Assembly: GCF_024701975.1 (NCBI RefSeq)
Contig: NZ_JANLNM010000004.1
Location: 248,001 to 312,000, forward strand
Direction: 5' to 3'
DNA: 64,000 nucleotides
Source: Variovorax sp. ZS18.2.2
GTDB taxonomy: Bacteria; Pseudomonadota; Gammaproteobacteria; Burkholderiales; Burkholderiaceae_C
Made by a program: the position numbers and the translations under genes
Part shown: in pieces, positions 1 to 9,672 of the stretch
How positions within the stretch are numbered: the stretch's first letter is position 1
Layout of the letters: each line of letters opens with the position of its first letter
The notes under the pieces: generated by a model
Told to the model about the DNA's origin: nothing
What the model saw: the letters and a program-made list of their open reading frames with translations, nothing else
Database searches by the model: none

Positions 1-1
1 G

Positions 2-2488
2 CTCACCATCCAGGCCAACCGCCAGCTCGTGAAGGCGGCCGATTTCGCCAAGCTCATCGTCGGCCAGCGCAACGGCGCCCCGGTGCGGCTGGACGAAGTG
101 GCAACCATCGAGGACAGCTTCGAATCGGTGAAGACCGCCAGCAGCTTCAACGGCCAGGACTCCATTTCGCTGGCCGTGCAGCGCCAGCCCAATGCCAACA
201 CCGTGCAGGTGGTGGACGCGGTGCGCGCGCTGATTCCGCGCTTCAAGGCAGAGCTGCCGCAATCGGTCGAGATCCAGATGGTGAACGACCGCTCGCTCTC
301 CATCCGCGAGGCGGTGCACGACGTGCAACTCACGCTGCTGGGCACCATCGCGCTGGTGGTGCTGGTGATCTTCTTGTTCCTGCACCGGCTGGTGGCCACG
401 CTGATTCCGGCGGCCACCATTCCGATTTCGCTGATCGGCGCGGTCGCGCTGCTCTACGCCTTCGGCTATAGCCTGGACAACGTCTCGCTGCTGGGCATCA
501 CGCTGGCCGTGGGGCTGGTGGTGGACGACGCCATCGTGGTGCTCGAAAACATCATGCGTTACGTCGAAAAGGGCATGGAGCCCTTTGCGGCGGCGCTGCG
601 CGGTGCGCGCGAGGTGGGCTTCACCATCGTGTCGATTTCCATCTCGCTGGTGGCGGTGTTCATCCCGATCTTCTTCATGCCGGGCGTCATCGGTCTCCTG
701 TTCCACGAGTTCGCGGTGGTGGTGGCGCTGGCGGTGCTGGTGTCGGCCATCGTCTCGCTCACGCTGGTGCCGATGCTCGCGAGCCGGCTTCTGAAGCATG
801 TGCCGCGCGAAGAGGGCGCGCTCGACCACGAGGAAGAACACCCCGAGCCCGGCACCGCCATCGGCCGCGCCTTCGAGCGCGGCTATCGCTGGGTGCACAG
901 CAACTACATGCGCACGCTCGACTGGACGCTCGCGCACCGCTGGGTGATGCTGACGGCCGCGGGCCTGACCTTCGTCGTCACCGCCTGGCTCTTCGTCACC
1001 ATTCCCAAAGGCTTCTTCCCCGAGGAAGACATCGGCCAGATCCAGATCACCACCGAGGCCGCGGAAGACATTTCCTTCACCGCCATGAAGGTGCTGCAGG
1101 ACCGCGTGGCCGCAACGCTCAAGGACGATCCGAGCGTCGATTACGTGAGCTCCTTCGTCGGCGTCGGCGGCCCGACCGCCACGCAGAACTCGGGGCGCCT
1201 GTTCGCCGTGCTCAAGGCGCGCAGCGAGCGCCCGCAGATGGCCAAGGTGCTCGAATCGCTGCGCCAGCGCTTCCGCGAGATTCCGGGCATTGCCGTCTAC
1301 ATGCAGCCGGTGCAGAACCTGCGCCTGGGCGGCCGCCAGAGCAAGGCGCGCTTCCAGTACACGCTGCAGAGCGTGAACGCCGGCGAGATGGTGCCCTGGG
1401 CCACGCGGCTCATGGAGCGCATGCGGGCCGATCCGGCCTTCCGCGACGTGACCAGCGACTCGCAGAACCGCGGCCTGCAGGCCACGCTGGAGATCGACCG
1501 CGACAAGGCCGGCGTGCTCGGCGTGGCGGTGGGCGACCTGCGCACCGCGCTCTACAACGCGTACGGCGACCGGCAGATCGGCAGCATCTACGCCGCGAGC
1601 AACACCTACCAGGTGATCCTCTCGGCCGCCGACAACGACCGGCAGTTCGAGGACGACGTCTCGCGCCTGTCGGTGCGCAGCACCACGGGCAGGCTGGTGC
1701 CGCTGTCGGCCTTCTCGACCATCAACCGCACCGTGGGGCCGACCTCGGTGAATCACCAGGGCCAGTTGCAGGCGGTGACGGTGTCGTTCAACCTCGCGCC
1801 CGACGTGCCGCTGGGCAACGCGACCGCCAAGATCGACCAGTTCAAGAACGAGCTGAACATGCCGCAGTCGATCATCACCACCTACGGCGGCGATGCGGCG
1901 GTGTTCCAGAGTTCGCAGTCGAGCCAGGCGGTGCTGCTGGTGCTCGCGGTGCTGGTCATCTATGTGCTGCTGGGCGTGCTGTACGAGAGCTACATCCACC
2001 CGCTGACGATTCTGGCGGGGCTGCCGTCGGCGGCGGTGGGCGCGCTGCTTTCACTGAAGATCTTCGGCTTCGACCTCACGCTGATCGCGACCATCGGCAT
2101 CCTGCTCCTGATCGGCATCGTGAAGAAGAACGCGATCATGATGATCGACTTCGCCCTCGACGCGCAGCGCACCGAGGGCATGAAGCCGGTCGACGCGATC
2201 CGCGAAGCCTGCCGGTTGCGCTTCCGTCCGATTCTCATGACCACGCTGGCCGCGCTGATGGGCGCATTGCCGCTCGCATTGGGCCTCGGCGCCGGCGCCG
2301 AACTGCGTCAGCCGCTGGGCGTGGCGGTGGTCGGCGGGTTGATCTTCTCGCAGGTGATCACGCTCTACATCACGCCCGCGATCTACCTCGCGCTGGACCG
2401 CTACAGCGGCTCGGGGCCGATGGTGGAACTGCCGGGCGAGGCGAAGGCCGAGGCTGCAGCGGGCGGTCACGCCGCCTCGCACGCCTGA
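2..2488 (+). CDS. RND multidrug efflux transporter, inner-membrane pump (5' end cut by window)
   Basis: This is the proton-driven inner-membrane pump of a tripartite RND efflux system. The reading frame is open from base 2, so roughly the first 200 residues lie outside the window; about 829 codons are visible. Seen: membrane segments after a periplasmic porter domain, the intramembrane aspartate pair in GLVVDDAIVVLEN, a second periplasmic loop, and the closing membrane block with GIVKKNAIMMIDFA. The wording of the loops is closest to the MdtB/MdtC (MuxB/MuxC) branch rather than AcrB. Its adaptor gene should lie upstream of the window. No outer-membrane channel gene follows it here. Confidence 0.93.
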   Translation, partial: LTIQANRQLVKAADFAKLIVGQRNGAPVRLDEVATIEDSFESVKTASSFNGQDSISLAVQRQPNANTVQVVDAVRALIPRFKAELPQSVEIQMVNDRSLSIREAVHDVQLTLLGTIALVVLVIFLFLHRLVATLIPAATIPISLIGAVALLYAFGYSLDNVSLLGITLAVGLVVDDAIVVLENIMRYVEKGMEPFAAALRGAREVGFTIVSISISLVAVFIPIFFMPGVIGLLFHEFAVVVALAVLVSAIVSLTLVPMLASRLLKHVPREEGALDHEEEHPEPGTAIGRAFERGYRWVHSNYMRTLDWTLAHRWVMLTAAGLTFVVTAWLFVTIPKGFFPEEDIGQIQITTEAAEDISFTAMKVLQDRVAATLKDDPSVDYVSSFVGVGGPTATQNSGRLFAVLKARSERPQMAKVLESLRQRFREIPGIAVYMQPVQNLRLGGRQSKARFQYTLQSVNAGEMVPWATRLMERMRADPAFRDVTSDSQNRGLQATLEIDRDKAGVLGVAVGDLRTALYNAYGDRQIGSIYAASNTYQVILSAADNDRQFEDDVSRLSVRSTTGRLVPLSAFSTINRTVGPTSVNHQGQLQAVTVSFNLAPDVPLGNATAKIDQFKNELNMPQSIITTYGGDAAVFQSSQSSQAVLLVLAVLVIYVLLGVLYESYIHPLTILAGLPSAAVGALLSLKIFGFDLTLIATIGILLLIGIVKKNAIMMIDFALDAQRTEGMKPVDAIREACRLRFRPILMTTLAALMGALPLALGLGAGAELRQPLGVAVVGGLIFSQVITLYITPAIYLALDRYSGSGPMVELPGEAKAEAAAGGHAASHA

Positions 2489-2723
2489 CGGCGATCCAAA
2501 AGATGCCGGATGGCCATGAGCGTGAGCCACCCGGCCAGAAAGGACTTTGGCAGTCCTGCGAAGCGTCACACCCGGGCCATCGCCAATGGAAGGCGGGCCT
2601 CTTCTACAACGGCTCCTCCCGTTCCCTCCTCCGCTCTTCCCATCCATGTGTGTGACGGGATGAATGATGGCGATGGGTGAAGGTCTCGACGGTATCCAGC
2701 GATACAGGAAGTGGGCTTTTTTC

Positions 2724-3416
2724 TTACGGTGACGCATCGCGGAAACGCCGCAAGGCCGGCGCATTCGGGATGCTGACCTGCCGGGCCCGCGTTTCAATGA
2801 GCCCGTGTCCCGCCAGCGCATTCAACGTGCGGGTGACGGTGACGCGGCTCAATGCCGTCATGGCGCCGATCTGTTCATGCGTCAGATCGACGGTGAGTTG
2901 TTTCGATGCCTGCGCCGATGGCAGGCGTGCCACGCGCAGCAGCAAATCGATGATCCGCTCCTTGGGTGCCGCCGAGGCCACCCCGGCAAGCTTGGCGACG
3001 ATCATGTGATTCTTGAAGCCGAGCAGCTGGATCAACGAGGTCGCGAGCTCGGGAAGCTCCGAAAATTGCTGCGCGACATCCGCCGGGCGATAGCGGCTGA
3101 GAATGGCCGGCGCGACCGCCCGGGTCGTCGTGGGCCGAGGACTGTCGGCAAACGCCGGGCCTTCGCCAAAAATCGCACCCGGTCCGAAGATCTCGAGCAG
3201 GAACTCCGAGCCGTTGCTTCGGTGGATCGTGGAGTGAACGAATCCCGATCGCAAAAGATAGAAGTAGTCGTGCCGTTCGCCTTCGCGCGCAATCGTGTCG
3301 CCGGCCTCCAGGGTGACGAAGCTTCCCAGATGCGTGGCGTTGGTCCACGGCGCAGACAGCGTCTGGGATGCATCCCAACTGGCGTACGCCGAGGGGGTGG
3401 GATTGGTTCTTCTCAT
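2724..3416 (-). CDS. Crp/Fnr-family transcriptional regulator
   Basis: A cyclic-nucleotide-type beta-barrel sensor (about residues 25-120, with GSEFLLEIFGPGAIFGE) is followed by a long helix and a C-terminal winged helix-turn-helix (LTHEQIGAMTALSRVTVTR). At 230 residues it has the normal length for the family. The frame is open further upstream, but that extension is low-complexity, and the ATG giving MRRTNPTPS fits the family best. No N-terminal cysteine cluster for an iron-sulfur site is visible, so it is not a classic Fnr. Ligand and targets are unknown. It is transcribed toward the pump gene, with 235 bp between them. Confidence 0.88.
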   Translation of the reverse strand: MRRTNPTPSAYASWDASQTLSAPWTNATHLGSFVTLEAGDTIAREGERHDYFYLLRSGFVHSTIHRSNGSEFLLEIFGPGAIFGEGPAFADSPRPTTTRAVAPAILSRYRPADVAQQFSELPELATSLIQLLGFKNHMIVAKLAGVASAAPKERIIDLLLRVARLPSAQASKQLTVDLTHEQIGAMTALSRVTVTRTLNALAGHGLIETRARQVSIPNAPALRRFRDASP

Positions 3417-3469
3417 GGGAGTGTCTTGCCCGGGTCGGAGAAAGGCAAGCGGCCCATCGTGCCGTCGCG

Positions 3470-4114
3470 CTAGGTCGTGGGCTCGTCGAGCGGCGTGTCC
3501 GCCGCCAGGTGGGCGGTGTCGCTCCAGCCCACGAGGCTGAAGCCCTCCGGCGTCCACAGCATGCGGTTGATGGCCGCATTGCCGAGCTGCCAGGTGCGCG
3601 GCGCCTGCAGTTCCTGGCGGGTGGCGGCGCGGTAGAGCACGTCCATCACGCCGCCGTGTGCGACCAGCGTGACCAGTTGGCCCGGATGGCGCGCCGCCAG
3701 CTCGGCGGCCACGCGCGTGACGCGATCGCGGAAGGTCAGGAGGCTCTCGCCGCCGACCGGTTCGAATTCGGGATCGCGCTCGCGCCAGCGCTTGGCGTCT
3801 TCGGGAAGCATCGATTCGATCTCCGCGAAGCTCATGCCCTCCAGGTGGCCAAAAGCGCGCTCGCGCAGGCGAGGCTCGGACTGCACGGCGAGCCCATGCG
3901 GCTTGGCGATGGCCTCGGCGGTCTGCCAGGCGCGCGAGAGGTCGCTGGCGTAGATGACGCCGATGTCCTCGTCCGCGAGCGCTTGGCCGGCCCGCTGCGC
4001 CTGCCAGAGCCCGGTGGCGTTGAGTCCGATGTCGATCTGGCCCTGGATGCGGGTGTCGACGTTCCAGGCGGTCTCGCCGTGGCGGACGGCAATCAAACGG
4101 GTGGCTTCTTGCAT
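3470..4114 (-). CDS. Histidine phosphatase superfamily protein (phosphoglycerate-mutase-like)
   Basis: The RHGE catalytic motif sits near residues 11-14 (AVRHGETAWN), and a second histidine lies in LVAHGGVMDVLYR, as required for a phosphohistidine phosphatase of the GpmB/CobC type. The 214-residue length is usual. It is a soluble cytoplasmic enzyme; the substrate cannot be read from sequence. It is not next to cobalamin genes, so a CobC role is not supported. Confidence 0.9.
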   Translation of the reverse strand: MQEATRLIAVRHGETAWNVDTRIQGQIDIGLNATGLWQAQRAGQALADEDIGVIYASDLSRAWQTAEAIAKPHGLAVQSEPRLRERAFGHLEGMSFAEIESMLPEDAKRWRERDPEFEPVGGESLLTFRDRVTRVAAELAARHPGQLVTLVAHGGVMDVLYRAATRQELQAPRTWQLGNAAINRMLWTPEGFSLVGWSDTAHLAADTPLDEPTT

Positions 4115-4135
4115 CCGCTCGATTCTAGAAGTGGG

Positions 4136-4780
4136 CTATTTCGCGACCGGCGTCTTCGCCGTGGCCAGGTCGATGTTCACCCGGCGCTCGCCCTGGGGCG
4201 GATTCGGAAAGCCCTGCAGCGCGGCCTGGAACATCACCGGCAGGATCGCCGCGCTCACGTTGTACGGGCCGTCGTTGCGGGCCCGGGTCTCGTAGACCAC
4301 GCGGTTCGTGCCGGCTTCGCGCAGCACGATGCTCACTTCGCGCTCGTACCAGGGGTTGGCCGCCGGCGGAAAGAACGCCGGGCCGCCGTACCAGCCGCCA
4401 TACCCGCGGCGGCCGTAATAGCCGTAGGCGCCGCCGTAGCCATAGCCCCAGGGGCCGTCGAAGAGCCACGGATCGGCCCAGGGCGAGAGGCCGGCGGTCA
4501 CGCGGGCGCCGATCTGCGCGCTGTACTGCGGCTTGGCGTCGTCGCGGCGCAGGCCCACTTTTTCGAGCGCCGAGGCGGCCATCGCTTCGAGCGAGTCCTG
4601 CCGGGCGGTGTCGGCCTGCTGCGAAGGCAGGCGTTCGAAACGGTAGGTGGCGCCGGGCGGCACGGTGCCGAGCGACGAAAAACTCTTCACGTCGCTGTCG
4701 ACCACCCAGGAGGTGGCGCAGCCGCTGAGAGTCACTGATGCTGCTGCTACCAAAAGCAGAGCGAGAGAAGTACGTTTCAT
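4136..4780 (-). CDS. DUF4136 lipoprotein
   Basis: The protein starts with a lipoprotein signal (MKRTSLALLLVAAASVTLSG then Cys), followed by the DUF4136 pattern SWVVDSDVKSF and a Gly/Tyr-rich central stretch (GYGYGGAYGYYGRRGYGG). It is 214 residues long and probably anchored in an outer-membrane leaflet. The family function is unknown. The frame stays open far upstream through the neighbouring ttcA remnant, but the lipobox fixes the ATG at 4780. Confidence 0.88.
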   Translation of the reverse strand: MKRTSLALLLVAAASVTLSGCATSWVVDSDVKSFSSLGTVPPGATYRFERLPSQQADTARQDSLEAMAASALEKVGLRRDDAKPQYSAQIGARVTAGLSPWADPWLFDGPWGYGYGGAYGYYGRRGYGGWYGGPAFFPPAANPWYEREVSIVLREAGTNRVVYETRARNDGPYNVSAAILPVMFQAALQGFPNPPQGERRVNIDLATAKTPVAK

Positions 4781-4827
4781 GAAGGGTCTCCGGGCAAGCG
4801 ATGCCCAAAATTCCCCTGGGTAGCCGA

Positions 4828-5580
4828 TCAGCCCTGGACGATGCGAAGGGCTGCGGGTGCCTGGGAGAGCAAGTCGAAGGAGGGCGTGTCGAAGGCCTTG
4901 TCGCCGTCGTCGTCGGCCACGCCCGTCGCCTTCAGACCCTTGAAGTCGTGGCGCGTTCCGTCGAGCAGGTGCGAAGGCACCACGTTCTGCAGCGCGGTGA
5001 ACATGTTCTCCACGCGGCCGGGGTGCTTCCGGTCCCACTCGCGCAGCATTTCGCCGACTTGCTTCCTCTGCAGGTTCTCCTGGCTGCCGCAGAGGGTGCA
5101 GGGAATGATCGGGAATTCGCGGTGCTGCGCCCAGCGCACCAGGTCTTTTTCGGCCACGTAGGCGAGCGGGCGGATCACGATGTGCTTGCCGTCGTCGCTC
5201 ACCAGCTTGGGCGGCATGCTCTTCAACTTGCCGGCGAAGAACATGTTGAGGAAGAAGGTCTGCAGCATGTCGTCGCGGTGATGGCCCAGCGCGACCTTGG
5301 TGGCGCCCAGCTCGTCCGCCACGCGGTACAGGATGCCGCGGCGCAGGCGACTGCAGAGGCCGCAGGTCGTCTTGCCCTCGGGAATGACGCGCTTGACGAT
5401 GCTGTAGGTGTCCTGGTTCTCGATGTGGAAGGCCACGCCGAGCTCGCTCAGGTACTTGGGCAGAACCTCTTCGGGAAAGCCGGGCTGCTTCTGGTCGAGA
5501 TTGACCGCGACGATGTCGAAATGGATCGGTGCGCGCGCCTTGAGCTTGAGCAGGATGTCCAGCATCGCGTAGCTGTCCTT
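4828..5580 (-). pseudogene. ttcA: Host ttcA, 3' fragment (tRNA 2-thiocytidine synthetase), separated from its start by the island
   Basis: This is the remaining part of the host TtcA, from the PP-loop residues D-S-Y onward to a normal C-terminus. It includes the paired cysteine motifs CGLC and CTLC that bind the iron-sulfur cluster. The first 64 codons are at 57652-57864, about 52 kb away. The frame runs on into island DNA on the 5' side, and the only in-frame Met (5565) lies after the ATP-binding loop. Any product made from here would therefore lack the catalytic PP-loop. The family modifies C32 of certain tRNAs. The island brings a complete replacement at 5771-6664. Confidence 0.95.
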
Positions 5581-5600
5581 GCTTATCGGACGTAGAGCCC
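5577..5600. other. Left attachment junction of the island
   Basis: Host ttcA sequence (GTAGCTGTCCTT on plus) changes here into island DNA beginning GCTTATCGGACGTAGAGCCC. The motif TATCGGA-N-GTA-N-AGCCC is the partner of the right-end motif, read inward. Confidence 0.85.
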
Positions 5601-5770
5601 ATCAAGAACATGCTTTTTCTGAGGCCTTCGAGAGGGACGGATCGCAGCGGCTAAGGCGCGGTCCTTTACAGCCGTTGAATTTTGTCAAGAAAAGTCGCTA
5701 GACCGGCCAATGTTTACATCGGAGGGGCGTCGCTGACAAGTCTTCCCTACAATTCCACGAAAGGTTCCCT

Positions 5771-6664
5771 ATGAGTGTTGAATTTAATAAGCTACGCAAG
5801 CGCATCCGCCGACTCGCCGGCCAAGCTGTCGTTGACTACGGGATGATCGAGGAAGGTGACCTCGTCATGGTCTGTCTGTCGGGTGGGGCAGACAGCTACA
5901 CCATGCTGGACAGCCTTCTTTACCTCCGGGAAGTCGCTCCGATCAATTTTGATGTCGTAGCGGTCAACCTCGACCAGAAGCAGCCAGGCTTCCCCGAGGA
6001 CATCCTTCCCGCATATTTGACTCAGCTAAACGTCCCGTTTCGCGTCATCGAGGAGGACACCTACTCCATTGTCAAGGAGAAGGTGCCTGAGGGAAAAACG
6101 ACTTGCGCTCTTTGCTCAAGGCTGCGGCGCGGCATCCTCTACCGGACGGCAGTGGAATTGGGTGCGACCAAGGTAGCGTTGGGTCACCATCGCGACGACA
6201 TTTTGGAGACGCTGCTTCTCAACATGTTCTTCGGCGGAAAGCTGAAAACCATGCCGCCGAAGCTGGTCTCAGACGACGGACGAAATGTCGTCATTCGCCC
6301 ACTCGCATACTGCAACGAGCGAGACATCAAGGCCTATTCGGCGGCGATGAATTTCCCGATCATTCCTTGCAACCTTTGCGGCTCTCAGCCCAACCTTCAG
6401 CGCAGAGCAATGAAGGAAATGATTCAAGAATGGGACCGACGCTTCCCGGGGCGCTCCGACAACATGTTTCGTGCATTGACGGATGTGGTGCCGTCACACC
6501 TACTGGACCGAAAGTTGCATGACTTCAACACGCCAGCGAAGGTGAGCGGGGAACTGGATGACGTCAGCAACTGGCTTGCTGCGCCGAATGAGCCTTCAGA
6601 AGTTGTCGCAGCCCCGATCCGGCTCATACCTGTTATTTCGACCATCGGTAGTTCAGCTAGCTGA
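5771..6664 (+). CDS. ttcA: Island-borne TtcA, tRNA-cytidine(32) 2-sulfurtransferase (replacement copy)
   Basis: This is a complete 297-residue TtcA with PP-loop SGGADS (Ala40 where the host copy has Lys64), CALC and CNLC cluster cysteines, and a normal C-terminus. An AAAGG ribosome site lies 8 bases upstream of the ATG. It is clearly homologous to the interrupted host protein but differs at many positions along its length. It was therefore brought in by the element rather than duplicated on site. Expected role: ATP-dependent 2-thiolation of C32 in tRNA, replacing the gene destroyed by integration. The AAG-GAC core cut in the host gene reads GCA-GAC here (5888-5893), so this copy lacks the target core. 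It sits at the very edge of the island with its own start, outside the recombinase operon. Confidence 0.96.
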   Translation: MSVEFNKLRKRIRRLAGQAVVDYGMIEEGDLVMVCLSGGADSYTMLDSLLYLREVAPINFDVVAVNLDQKQPGFPEDILPAYLTQLNVPFRVIEEDTYSIVKEKVPEGKTTCALCSRLRRGILYRTAVELGATKVALGHHRDDILETLLLNMFFGGKLKTMPPKLVSDDGRNVVIRPLAYCNERDIKAYSAAMNFPIIPCNLCGSQPNLQRRAMKEMIQEWDRRFPGRSDNMFRALTDVVPSHLLDRKLHDFNTPAKVSGELDDVSNWLAAPNEPSEVVAAPIRLIPVISTIGSSAS

Positions 6665-6776
6665 TCGGGGAGCTTGGCGCCGAATGGGGATCGACGAGCG
6701 CATGAACACAACAACCCGGGCGAAGCGCAGAGGAATACAGTTCCTTGTCGTCCGGCAGCGTCTTCGGATTGGGTCT

Positions 6777-7202
6777 CTACCTATCTTCTCGCCTTCTGCG
6801 TGTATTACTGGGCAATGGAAGAGCCAGCAGTCCGATGCCACCAGGCAATAGGGACACGTTGTGGACTAGCTGCATGTGACGCAACTGCAGTGCGGCTTGT
6901 TTCGCAGACAGGTCGGCAACCTTTAGTTCCAACTCAAAAACTCGCTTCACGTACCAAGACCGACTGTGCTGGGGAGCGCTCGAGCGCTCAGCATCTGGTT
7001 TCTTTGCTGCCTCGTATGCGTTGTAGATGGCCTCATTCGCGCTGAGCGATTGGCGCGACCACACGTCTGAAGCTTTGAATTTCTTGGCAATTTGCTTTCT
7101 TAGTGAATCCCAGGTCAATCGCTGCTTGGCCGGCCATTCTTTCAAGATGACGACGATCGCCGTTTCGGCCCTCCGATTAATTTTCGGCATTCCCATGGTC
7201 AT
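6777..7202 (-). CDS. ginD: Small basic DNA-binding-like protein, fourth gene of the recombination operon (GinD-like)
   Basis: About 141 residues, rich in Lys, Arg and long helices; a coiled-coil stretch lies around VFELELKVADLSAKQAALQL. The start at 7202 is chosen because GGAAAGAG lies just upstream and the gene then overlaps the end of ginC by 26 bases. The frame is open upstream to 7283 without a better site. In GInt islands a short protein encoded after three tyrosine recombinases is required for recombination, and position and size match. I see no confident helix-turn-helix by eye, so the assignment rests on context. Confidence 0.72.
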   Translation of the reverse strand: MTMGMPKINRRAETAIVVILKEWPAKQRLTWDSLRKQIAKKFKASDVWSRQSLSANEAIYNAYEAAKKPDAERSSAPQHSRSWYVKRVFELELKVADLSAKQAALQLRHMQLVHNVSLLPGGIGLLALPLPSNTRRRREDR

Positions 7203-9672
7203 CTCTTTCCGGCGGCGTGCCGACATGTTTCTCATGTAGCCGAGACGTGAGCTCGGACAGGCCCAGAGCCGCTGGCGCCGCATCGAACGTCACGATCGTG
7301 CCTGGTGCAATTGAGGGGTCATTCTCCACAGCGAAGATCTCTTCACAGCGAGCGCGAACCCATTCGTGTTGTCTGATGTGGCGCTCGATTGGCTTCTTCA
7401 GGCCCCCGCTCGATCGCAACTTTTTGCGCCCCTCGGCGATCATGTGGATCGAGTGCTGATGCATTTCTTTGATGATCGGCAAGCGCTTCTTGTCCCCTTT
7501 CATCCAGACGTGGTGGCCACACCCCATGCAGTCGCCATGCTGTTCACAAGGATTGAGAGACCAAGATGTTGAGCATCCCCCCACTTCCGTGATTTGCTTG
7601 GGTGTAGCTCTCTCAAAGAGAAAGATTTTTCGATCTACTACTTCAATTGTTCGAGCGGCGTTCGCCACAGGGCCAGTCACCTTAAAGTCGACTGCCGGAT
7701 CGAACCCCTCGATAGAGCCGCTCACGATCTCTGCTGGGGTGCGCAAATCGTAATGTGCCGACTGCGTGCCTGACGTTCGTCCCGCAAGTAGATCAAGGTA
7801 CTGCTCGCTCACCCCCAACGTTAGCGCTCGCGTTTGAAGATAGGCTCGTGTGTCGTGAAGGGTGAACGATGGATATTCTCCATTCGAAAGTTTGATGTTC
7901 AGTGTCGCGAAGAGTCTGGGAGGTTTACCCAAGCGCACGCTAGTCCATCTGAGAAAGCGAGAATGCGTGACGACAACAGGGCGCCACCAAGCTCGCTTCC
8001 GCGCCAAGTGATCAGTTTCCTGATCAATCTGACCATCAAACGCAGCGCAGAGGACCTCGTCGAGCCGCGTCTTTCTGTCTCTGGATGAGTAAGGCCAGTG
8101 AGGGAATCTTGCCTTCTTGAAGTCCGCCAAAAGTCTGCTACGCAACTCTTCAACACTGGAAAAACAGGAAAGACTTCGCCCAGCCACCAGAAAAGCCAGT
8201 TCGATTCCGATCTTCTGTCCTTCGTTTGCAGAGATCGAGTTGAGTAAGTAGTCCCGATCAATGAAGATATCTTTTTCAAGCAGTTGAACTTCACCGGGCA
8301 ATTTGACCCCGATGACCCTGAGCAGCACGCTCAGATCGAGGTGTGATAGGTAGATTCGCCCTGAGACTTGAGATCTGGTCTGCTGCGGGAAGAAGTCTTG
8401 GGGATGGTTCACGCCACGTAGCGTGCGCAGCTTGACGCAGATGACCTTCGAGATCTTGTCGTAGAGCGAAGGGTATTCACGAGCCATTAAATCCACGGCA
8501 CTGACGGGTACATATGGGTCATTCTTTCTGGTGCCGAACGGAGGTCTTCTGAAGTACGATTGCGAAAAATCGCTCTGCAGGTGGTCCGGGATATACAGCT
8601 GATTGATCTTTTCGAAGCTGTCGAAGTTCTCAATGTAGTACTTGAACGCTGCTCTTGCGTCCGCTGAGAAATTGGAGGCGACCTCGAACAGTTCCTGGGC
8701 AAGAGCCTCGAGTTGCTTCGGGATAGGAAGTTCTTGGTACAGATCGGTCTTGGGTCGATGAATTGATATCCGAACCCTTCCTTCAACGCTCCTGAGGGCG
8801 TCGGGGTGGAGCTGCAATAGATCCGATAGACGCATCGACACGGTTGTGAAGGGCAGCGCTACCAATGCGGCCATTGAGGTAACTTCGTGCGCCGGACCGA
8901 AGCGCTGTTGCGCGGAACGGTATGCCAGTCCAACAGCTGCTACGATTTCATTCGGTAGCCGCCTGGACTGGCTCTTCTTCTGCACATCTTCATCAAGAAG
9001 TTGTGCTTTCCGTTTCGTCGGCATGGGCACCTTGGACCTGAAGGTGAAACGAGTTGCCAGCAGGCCGAATCCGTATTGGCCAAACCTGAAGCTTTTCGTG
9101 TGATGGCCACCCTGCAACATGCCTGCAATCAAGTCCAACTCGCGTCCAATATCGTATTTGACAGATACGCAATCTGATCCGCCAGTCAAGGCTTGTTCGG
9201 CGAGGGCGAAGGTCGCACGCGTCAGCAAGCTTGGGTCGTTGTTTCCAGAGTTGAGCTGGCGCAGGGCCCAGTCTAGAAGCTCCAGGGTGCGGGCGATCGT
9301 CTTCGGTGTCCCTCTCAGATTGCGGTAGATGACCATCACATTGATGTATGTCTTCGCAAACATGAGAAAACGGTCTCCACCAACCATTGCCTCTGGGTCG
9401 GTAACCTTGGGCGGCCCTGTTCGAGTACGAATGAATATCTTTCGTGCCCTCGCGCGGTGCTCGAGTTTTATGAGCGGTAGTCGTGTGGTCTTGTCACCCG
9501 CTTTCAGACGATGTGGAGCCATCGCAAACCATGGAACACTTGGGTCATAACCTTGCTCGTGCACAGCGTCAAAACCTGCGACTCCACCGGGGCATCCCCA
9601 CCTGAAAAACTCCTCAAATCTGTCAGGGCCTGCAGCAGTCTGGCTTCTGAAGAGCGGAACTACTCCTTGCAT
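7177..9672 (-). CDS. ginC: Large tyrosine recombinase (GinC-like integrase)
   Basis: An 831-residue recombinase of the phage-integrase fold. The first catalytic Arg is in SMRLSDLLQL (near residue 281). The H-x-x-R box is LHDTRAYL, and the nucleophile is probably the Tyr in SAHYDLRT. A Cys/His-rich tail (CSTSWSLNPCEQHGDCMGCG) looks like a zinc site and is common in recombinases of multi-integrase elements. Its ATG overlaps the end of ginB, giving translational coupling. It acts with the two other recombinases on the island ends. The gene is visibly less GC-rich than the flanking chromosome, in keeping with foreign origin. Confidence 0.88.
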   Translation of the reverse strand: MQGVVPLFRSQTAAGPDRFEEFFRWGCPGGVAGFDAVHEQGYDPSVPWFAMAPHRLKAGDKTTRLPLIKLEHRARARKIFIRTRTGPPKVTDPEAMVGGDRFLMFAKTYINVMVIYRNLRGTPKTIARTLELLDWALRQLNSGNNDPSLLTRATFALAEQALTGGSDCVSVKYDIGRELDLIAGMLQGGHHTKSFRFGQYGFGLLATRFTFRSKVPMPTKRKAQLLDEDVQKKSQSRRLPNEIVAAVGLAYRSAQQRFGPAHEVTSMAALVALPFTTVSMRLSDLLQLHPDALRSVEGRVRISIHRPKTDLYQELPIPKQLEALAQELFEVASNFSADARAAFKYYIENFDSFEKINQLYIPDHLQSDFSQSYFRRPPFGTRKNDPYVPVSAVDLMAREYPSLYDKISKVICVKLRTLRGVNHPQDFFPQQTRSQVSGRIYLSHLDLSVLLRVIGVKLPGEVQLLEKDIFIDRDYLLNSISANEGQKIGIELAFLVAGRSLSCFSSVEELRSRLLADFKKARFPHWPYSSRDRKTRLDEVLCAAFDGQIDQETDHLARKRAWWRPVVVTHSRFLRWTSVRLGKPPRLFATLNIKLSNGEYPSFTLHDTRAYLQTRALTLGVSEQYLDLLAGRTSGTQSAHYDLRTPAEIVSGSIEGFDPAVDFKVTGPVANAARTIEVVDRKIFLFERATPKQITEVGGCSTSWSLNPCEQHGDCMGCGHHVWMKGDKKRLPIIKEMHQHSIHMIAEGRKKLRSSGGLKKPIERHIRQHEWVRARCEEIFAVENDPSIAPGTIVTFDAAPAALGLSELTSRLHEKHVGTPPERDDHGNAEN

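Noticed and set aside
4828..5565. Residual function of the host ttcA 3' fragment from an internal Met
   Set aside because: Any product would lack the ATP-binding PP-loop, so sulfurtransferase activity is not plausible.
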